Source of the DNA: Rhinopithecus roxellana
Lineage: Eukaryota; Chordata; Mammalia; Primates; Cercopithecidae
Assembly: GCF_007565055.1 (NCBI RefSeq)
Contig: NC_044558.1
Location: 128,785,235 to 128,849,234 of the forward strand
Direction of reading: 5' to 3'
DNA: 64,000 nucleotides
Shown: piece after piece, positions 58,011 through 64,000 of the stretch
Layout of the letters: each line of letters starts with the position of its first letter
Position numbering within the stretch: position 1 is the first letter of the stretch
Made by a program: the position numbers and the translations under genes
Notes under the pieces: generated by a model
Seen by the model: the letters and a program-made list of their open reading frames with translations, nothing else
What the model was told of the DNA's origin: nothing
The model's database searches: none

Positions 58011-58020
58011 CCCTCACCAC

Positions 58021-60661
58021 CTTTTATTGCTTATATGATAAATCCTGCTTCACTCATTTATGTTAGCTGTCTGGCCAGTGTAACCCAAAATATTTGTGAC
58101 TCCTGTTTTAGGATATGTGGTTCTTCCAGCTCTTGGTTTTTGGTGGCTTAGGAAGTATGAACACGTTAATTAATATGAAATATTTTCATCTTAAGATGAC
58201 ATTACAAGTTCAAAAACCATTGAGAAATATCCCGCTGTGGCCTGCAGAAGACTGATTCACTTCATGATTTTATCCTCTAGCAGATGATTGACATGACATA
58301 GTCTGGATCTTTTTCAGGCCGTAAAGTTGGATCAGACCACAAAGAGGACAAATTTGAATCAAAATAAGGACTCTTCCAAAGCCGTATCTCTACTCACTTG
58401 CATTCAATCCAACTCTCAGACTAGGTTTTTGCCCCTCTTTTAGAGGATGATCTGACCCAGTGGAAGCCTGTAGGAGTTCTTAAATTGTCTGAGTACTATG
58501 GGTAGCAGTCATTATTGTTGTTATGAAGTTTGTGGTATTGTATGTAGAAATACAGAGAAAGGGTCAAAACCAAAATGTGGGCCAAGAGGGAAGAGGTATA
58601 GATTTATTGTAAATGGTGTTTCAAATCCGTGTGTGTAATATATACATGACAGATTTTCTCCATCAGCTATCACCAAAGTATCACTATTATTGTAACTGTC
58701 ATTATTTACATTTAAAAATTTTATGTTCAAAAATGTTCAGAGTCTTACATTTAATCCGATTCATCATTTTCTTTAAGTTGGAGATTGAAGACAGTATAAT
58801 AGGATAAAACTTATAATTTTGTATTTAGTAAGCTCTTCTTTGATAATTAAAAATGGACCCACATAATGTTATTCTCTGACTTTAAGTCTGCTGAATGATT
58901 AGGTCTTTGTCTGTCATGAAACTTGGCATACTCCTACCTTTTCTACACTGTGTTTCAGTGAAAGTAATACTCATGTTCTTCATTATACATTTTTTTCAGT
59001 TATTATCTGTTTTCTTTTTTCTAAGTGTAAGTTAATCCTTTACTTTTCAAACAGATACTGTTTTTCATAACTTCACAAAACTGCAATACCTCATTGTCTG
59101 TTTTTGTAGAGTCATTTTAAAAATGAAAGCATATTTCCCCTCTGTGTGTGATGATAATCGTCAAACTTGTGCATCTTGCATAGTTCAAGTTAGGAAAAGA
59201 GGATTAGAAGGTGTCTTCGGAGGTAGAGCAAGTACTGAAGTTTCTTGTGGTTGCTTGTAATAACTTCGTCTGCTAGTCAGTCATCAGTATGTTAAACTGC
59301 ACTGATAGGTGTTATATTGTAATATTACTTTAAATTTTAAAATGGTAATATAAATTCCCAGTTTATCAAAAAGAAAGCATTACATGATAATTGTATGTCT
59401 GTATGTAAATTGAAATACAAACTTTTTTTACCAAATGTGTGTGTGTTCCACTTTTCACTGGTCAGTAATGCTATATGACAGAGTAACATAAAATTGAATG
59501 TTCACCCACTAATCTGAAATTTGGTGATTAAATGTTTACTGACATAAGAGAGCTGGAAAAGTAAAGACTTATTAGATGAAGCAAGGAGCTCCTTATCACC
59601 ATATGTTGAAAAGTGTGAATATCAAGTGACCTGGATTCAGATGTACTAAACCTTTTGTCTGTAATCTGTTTATTGGTTAGTTTTGAAAAGTTGTATAACC
59701 TAACTATGTTATATCAGTCTGCGAAATAAAGATGGCAATACTTTGTACAATAAAGAAATGTGAAAAATTAATACCTTAACTTTTTAATTACAGTATTTTA
59801 TTAGTATTGCAAGTTTAGATAAAATCCTATTATGTTAGGATGGCCAATATGTCTTATTTGACTGGGATTGTCTCCATTTCCACCAGTTGTACCAAAAATG
59901 ATTGTTAGTAGCAGATAGTATCCCAAGTTAGATGATAAATTATATGATCTCCTTAATTATAATGGACTTCAGGGACTTTGTGAAACGAATATTGTTAGGA
60001 AAACCACTTCTCAGTATCTAAACTTAGAATAAAATATCACATGCCCATTACCTTACATTAGTGGTAAATAGTAATAGAAGGTGGCTTATATATACCATGT
60101 CCATTCTTTCCTTCCTCTAGGATCCTTGATCTTGATCCTTAAGATTTTTAGCTTATAACTCTGATTCTCTCCATTTTCTATCTCCTTCCACAATGTGCTT
60201 TGAAGATACAAAAAGTCGTTAGCAAATAAGTGACTGATTCTCAATATTATAGCTATGTACCATCCATGCATTACTGATTACACTATAACCAGCGTTTTTA
60301 AAAAGCACTGCTTACCCCTGGGGGCCATTCATATAATAAGTGTGTTGTAGAAATTGAACATTTTCTAGTGATGTACATTGTAATGAAATTACATGTATTT
60401 GTCACTTAATACATATTCATATTCAGTACATGTATTTGTCACTTAAAGGTTCTTTCTGTAAACAGCTTTAGTTTCTTTTACTATTCTATTTTTCTTAGTA
60501 TCTTTAAAGAACGTTAATATTCCTCTTTATAATCAGTTTTTCCCAGTTTACCTTAAAAATGTGTTCCCTGCTTTTGCTTCAGGAGATCATTATTTGCAAA
60601 TGCAAAGATTTCTTATTTAGACTTTTGAAATTACTCTTAGTAACTTCAATATTGTTTTTAG
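58021..60661. other. PYROXD1: PYROXD1 intron 5, mostly unique
   Basis: No additional exon was found. 59620-59755 resembles a diverged sense MIR. A short tandem of 'CATGTATTTGTCACTTAA' lies at about 60391-60447. Confidence 0.5.
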
Positions 60662-60822
60662 GTATGAAATTGAAGGCTGTGAAGTGATTTGGGCCATTAA
60701 AGATAAAGCTATAGGGAATACTTTCTTCGATGCAGGAGCAGCTGAATTCTTGACTTCAAAGCTCCTTGCTGAAAAACCAGCGGCTAAAATTGCACAGAAA
60801 AGAACCAGATATACAACTGAAG
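60662..60822 (+). CDS. PYROXD1: PYROXD1 coding exon 6 (residues 163-217, both end codons split)
   Basis: The exon completes the split Val codon, then encodes YEIEGCEVIWAIKDKAIGNT, continues through FFDAGAAEFLTSKLLAEK and ends in RYTTE plus one base of a Gly codon. It carries the second strand of the NAD(P)H domain (CEVIWAIKD) and a helix with the FDAGAAEF motif. The acceptor is TGTTTTTAG at 60661 and the donor AG|GTAAGC at 60823, phase 1. The following intron is only 691 nt. Confidence 0.97.
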
Positions 60823-61513
60823 GTAAGCGTAGCACCTAGCTCGTTAATTCTCATACAAAACTTTGTTTTAACCATATAGAAAAGGGCTACAAGAAAATTT
60901 AATAAAACAAATTTTGGAAATAGTAATGTGGGTATTTATGTATCTTTACATGAAGTTTTCAGATTTTCTATTATATATATTTTATATATGTATGTATTTT
61001 ATATGTACAATTAAGAAATTTAAAATGAATTGAATAACTCAGTCCATCTGCATCTTTGCAAAGAGATGCTACATTTGGGCAACACCTAAAGAAGTTTTGT
61101 AAAAAATGCAATGATAATATAAACATATTTTTTAAGTTTGATGGCCTTAAAAAATTTTTAGATTATAAAATTAAATGAGTTTTGTACATTTTGGAGGTGC
61201 TAAAAATTGACAAAATTACAAAAATTTGAAGGCTAATTTTCTTACCCTTCAGATTAGCCAGTGTAACATCCAAAATGTAAGTTGAGTGTGTTTATATACA
61301 ACTTACACAATTGAAAGAGTATCCATTTTGTAACTCTCCATCAGAAAAATATTAAAATAATGACTAAAATGATTAATAGAGATAACATAGTTTAGTCATG
61401 CTGTAATGTATGTATATATAGGAATCATTACATTGCCTAAATGAAAAACTTCAGAACACTTAACATATTTCTCTACCTGGTAATTTTTATATTATTTAAT
61501 TTCATCTCTTTAG
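60823..61513. other. PYROXD1: PYROXD1 intron 6, no feature recognised
   Basis: The shortest visible intron: AT-rich, with a TATATA/TATGTA tract at about 60970-61010. Confidence 0.6.
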
Positions 61514-61614
61514 GAAGGAAAAAGGAAGCTAGAAGCAAATCGAAAGCAGATAATGTAGGCAGTGCGTTGGGACCAGATTGGCATGAAGGCTTGAATCTTA
61601 AAGGAACAAAAGAG
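61514..61614 (+). CDS. PYROXD1: PYROXD1 coding exon 7 (residues 217-250)
   Basis: The acceptor TCTCTTTAG precedes 101 nt that complete the Gly codon and encode RKKEARSKSKADNVGSALGP followed by DWHEGLNLKGTKE. The Lys/Arg-rich start (RKKEARSKSK) could act as a nuclear targeting patch, which is inference. The donor GAG|GTATCT at 61615 is phase 0. The next exon is not found in the remaining 2.4 kb, which is largely a Tigger transposon, so the gene continues past the window. Confidence 0.96.
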
Positions 61615-61864
61615 GTATCTTTTCATATACTGACTGGACATGTCAAAATGTAATTTTAAATTCTTGAACCATTTATTAAAGACTGGTTATAGATATATAG
61701 TCAATGAACTGCTAAGTCACTTTACTCAAAATCAATAGTGTTAGGAAGAGACTTCCAATCCAGTTGGTCCATTTGGCCACCAAAGAAAAGTGAATGTCAA
61801 AGCATCTAAGACTGGCTCTCAGCCTACGTTTTAACTCTTGAGGTGTGATACTGTAATATATATA

Positions 61865-64000
61865 CAGTCATTCCTTGGAGTATTGCAGGTTCAGTCCCAG
61901 ACCATCACAGGAAATAAAATATCACAATAAAGTGAGCCACATGAATTTTTCAGTTTCCCAGTCCATACAAAAGTTAGATTTATAACGTACTACAGTCTAT
62001 TAAATGTGCATTAGCATTATGTCTAAAAAATAATGCACATACCTTAATTTAAAGATGCTTTATTAATATGCTAGCAGTCATCTGAGCTCAGCAAATCATA
62101 ATCTTTTTCTTGGTGGAAAGTTTTGCCTCAGTATTGGTGGCTGATGACTGATCAGGGTGGTGCTTGCTGAAGGTTTGGGTGGCTGTGGCAATTTCTTAAA
62201 ATAACAAGGAAGTTTGCCCCATCAATTGACTCTTCCTCTCATGAAACATTTCTCTGTAGCATGTGAAGCTGTTTTATAGCATTTTGCCCAGAGTAGAAGT
62301 TCTTTCAAAAGTCAATTCTCTCAAACTCTGCTACTGCTTTGCCAACTAAGTGTATGTAATACTTTAAATCCTTTATCATTTCAACAAATACTCATAGCAT
62401 CTTTACCAGAAGTAAACTCCATCTCAGATAACTACGTTCTTTGCTTGTCCATGAGACACAACTCCTTATCTTTTCAAATTTTACCGTGAGATTGCAGCAA
62501 TGTAGTCTCATTTTCAGGATTCACTTCTAATTATAGTTCTTTTGTTATTTCTACCACATCTGCCTTTCTCCATTGAAATCTTGAACCCCTCAAAGTCATC
62601 CATGAAGACTGGAATAAACTTTTTCAAGCTCTTGTTAATGTTGATATTTTGACTTCCTCCCTTGAATCATGAATGTTGTTAATAATATCTAGAATGGTGA
62701 ATTCTTTCCAGAAGGTTTTCAATTTACTTTTCCCAGGTCCATCAGATGTATCACCATCTGTGGCAGCTATAGCCTTATGAAATGCATTTCTTTAATAAGA
62801 CTTGAAAGTAAGAATTACTCCTGGATCTGTGGGCCGCAGACTGGATATTGTATTAGCAGGCATGAAAACAACATTCATCTCTTTGTGCATCTCTGTCTGA
62901 GTTCTTGGGTGACCAAGTGCCTTGTCAATGAGTGTAATATTTTGAAAGGAATCTTTTTTTTTCTGAGCAGTAGGGTCTCAACAGTGGGCTTCAAATATTC
63001 AATTAACCATGTAAACAGATGTGCTGTGTATTACTTCATTCTCACAGTACTATAAAGAAATACCTGAGAGTGGTAATATTTATAAAGAAAAGAGGTTTAA
63101 TTGGCTCATGGTCCCACGGGCTGTACAGGAAGCATGACTGGGGAGGCCTCAGGAAACTTTCAATCATGGGGAAAGGGGAATTAGGCACATCTTACATGGC
63201 CAGAGCAGGAGGAAGAGAGAGAAAGGGGCTGGTGCTGCACACCTTTAAACAACCAGATCTCATGAGAACTCTATCATGAAAACCATTAAGGATGGTGCTA
63301 AACTATTAGAAACTGTCCCCATGATCCAGTCACCTCCCACCAAACTGTACCTCCAACATTAGGGATTACAATTTGATAGGAGATTTGGGCGGAGAACCAG
63401 ACCCAAACCATATCATGCTGTCATCCAGGCTTTGTTGTTCCATTTATAGAGGACAGGCAGGGTAGATGTAGTATAGTTCTTAAGGGCCCTAGAACTTTCA
63501 CAATGGTAAATAGGCATTGGCTTCAACTTCAAGTCACCAGTTACGTTATCCCCTAACAGGAGAGTCTGCCTGTCCTTTGAAGCCAGGCATTGACTTCTCC
63601 ATAGCTGTGAAGGTCCTGGATGGCATCTTTTTCCACTAGAAGGCTGTTTCATGTACACTGAAAATCTGTTGTTAAGTATAGCCACATAAATCAGTTATCA
63701 ATTGTATTTTTTTGTTATAGAGATGCTTCTTTCCTTAAACCTCATGAACCAACCTCTCCTAGCTTCAACCTTTTCTTCGGCAGCTTCCTCAAGTCTCAGT
63801 CTTTACAGAATTGAAAACAGTTAGGGGCTTACTCTGAGTTAGGCTTTGAGCTAAGGGAATGTTGTGGCTAGTTTAATCTCTGCACACCACTAAAACTTTC
63901 TCCGTATCAGCAAGAAGACTGTTTCACTTTCTCCTCATTCATGTGTTCACTGGGTTACCACTTTAGATTTACTTCAAGAATGTTTCCTTTGCATTCACAA
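61865..64000 (-). mobile_element. Tigger1-like DNA transposon (right end beyond window)
   Basis: The terminal inverted repeat CAGTCATTCCTTGGAG starts at 61865 directly after a TA (61863-61864), the target of pogo/Tc1-mariner elements. The body reads antisense through 'GGTTTGGGTGGCTGTGGCAA', 'GAAGGTTTTCAATTTACTTT', 'GCAGGCATGAAAACAACATT' and 'CATGAACCAACCTCTCC', the Tigger1 transposase region. The transposase frame (pogo-like DDE enzyme) is on the minus strand and broken by many stops and shifts. A MaLR LTR at 63027-63415 interrupts it. Confidence 0.9.
63027..63415 (-). mobile_element. MaLR solo LTR inside the Tigger element
   Basis: A reverse MST-type LTR starting TGTATTACTTC and ending CCATATCA, with exact 5-bp TGCTG on both sides (63022-63026, 63416-63420). 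Tigger sequence reads straight across if the LTR is skipped. Confidence 0.92.

Larger units (their letters stand above)
38514..64000 (+). other. PYROXD1: PYROXD1 gene, 5' half (exons 1-7 of the coding sequence; 3' end outside window)
   Basis: Seven exons splice in one frame to encode residues 1-250 of pyridine nucleotide-disulphide oxidoreductase domain-containing protein 1, about 500 residues in mammals. The protein is a FAD- and NAD(P)H-binding class I oxidoreductase of nucleus and cytoplasm, reported to protect the tRNA ligase complex (RTCB) from oxidative inactivation; human loss causes a myofibrillar myopathy. Visible motifs are the N-terminal Rossmann GGGIAG at residues 17-22 and a second dinucleotide-binding IIGNGGIALE at 152-161. 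Introns are 2864, 8954, 3882, 2612, 3348 and 691 nt, all GT-AG. Exon ends at codons 95 and 138 and Asn at residue 155 agree with human variant names I recall (c.285+1, c.414+1, p.Asn155Ser). No frameshift or stop was found in the joined exons, so this is the functional gene and not a retrocopy. Confidence 0.96.

Noticed and set aside
61615..64000. PYROXD1 exon 8
   Set aside because: No segment after exon 7 translates to the expected continuation of the protein; the remainder is intron with a Tigger element.
1..64000. CRISPR arrays, operons, tRNA, rRNA, phage or bacterial defence systems
   Set aside because: None is present; repeats here are eukaryotic transposons and microsatellites, and no tRNA cloverleaf, rRNA or U6-type sequence was recognised.

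Overview
This is nuclear DNA from a primate, most likely an Old World monkey. Evidence is the dense Alu and L1 content and, most tellingly, several young AluY copies (7843-8164, 29693-30000, 44618-44916, 49190-49495, 57684-58010). Their start reads '...GGCTCAAGCC' and their right arm '...GATCCGGCCACTG', the form I know from cercopithecid AluYRa-type elements rather than human AluY. Some copies have perfect target-site duplications, which fits recent insertion. No prokaryotic, organellar or exogenous viral DNA is seen.

The only protein-coding gene I can support is PYROXD1 on the + strand. Its CpG-rich promoter lies around 38.3-38.65 kb and the ATG is at 38514. Seven coding exons (38514-38597, 41462-41542, 50497-50616, 54499-54627, 57240-57313, 60662-60822, 61514-61614) join in frame with GT-AG introns. 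They encode residues 1-250 of a protein of about 500, and the 3' half lies beyond the window. The reconstructed part holds the FAD-binding GxGxxG motif (residues 17-22) and the start of the NAD(P)H-binding fold around G154-N155-G156.

The first 38 kb hold no gene I can recognise. They are layered repeats: MaLR LTRs, a 5'-inverted L1 that took an HERV-K-type LTR which then took a second LTR (10.4-13.5 kb), a long old L1 (about 18-24 kb) carrying Alus and a solo LTR, a 7SL RNA fragment, a hAT element split by an L1 (26.9-28.4 kb), and LINE2 and MIR fossils. SLCO1A2 and IAPP are expected upstream from human synteny, but I found no exon of either.

The PYROXD1 introns hold an old antisense L1 of about 6 kb in intron 2, a processed ELOC (elongin C) pseudogene split by an Alu in intron 3, many Alus, a small near-palindromic cluster in intron 4, and in intron 7 a Tigger-type DNA transposon with a MaLR LTR inside it. 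I see no new biological system. The points worth a second look are nested insertions, local duplications and the promoter layout.
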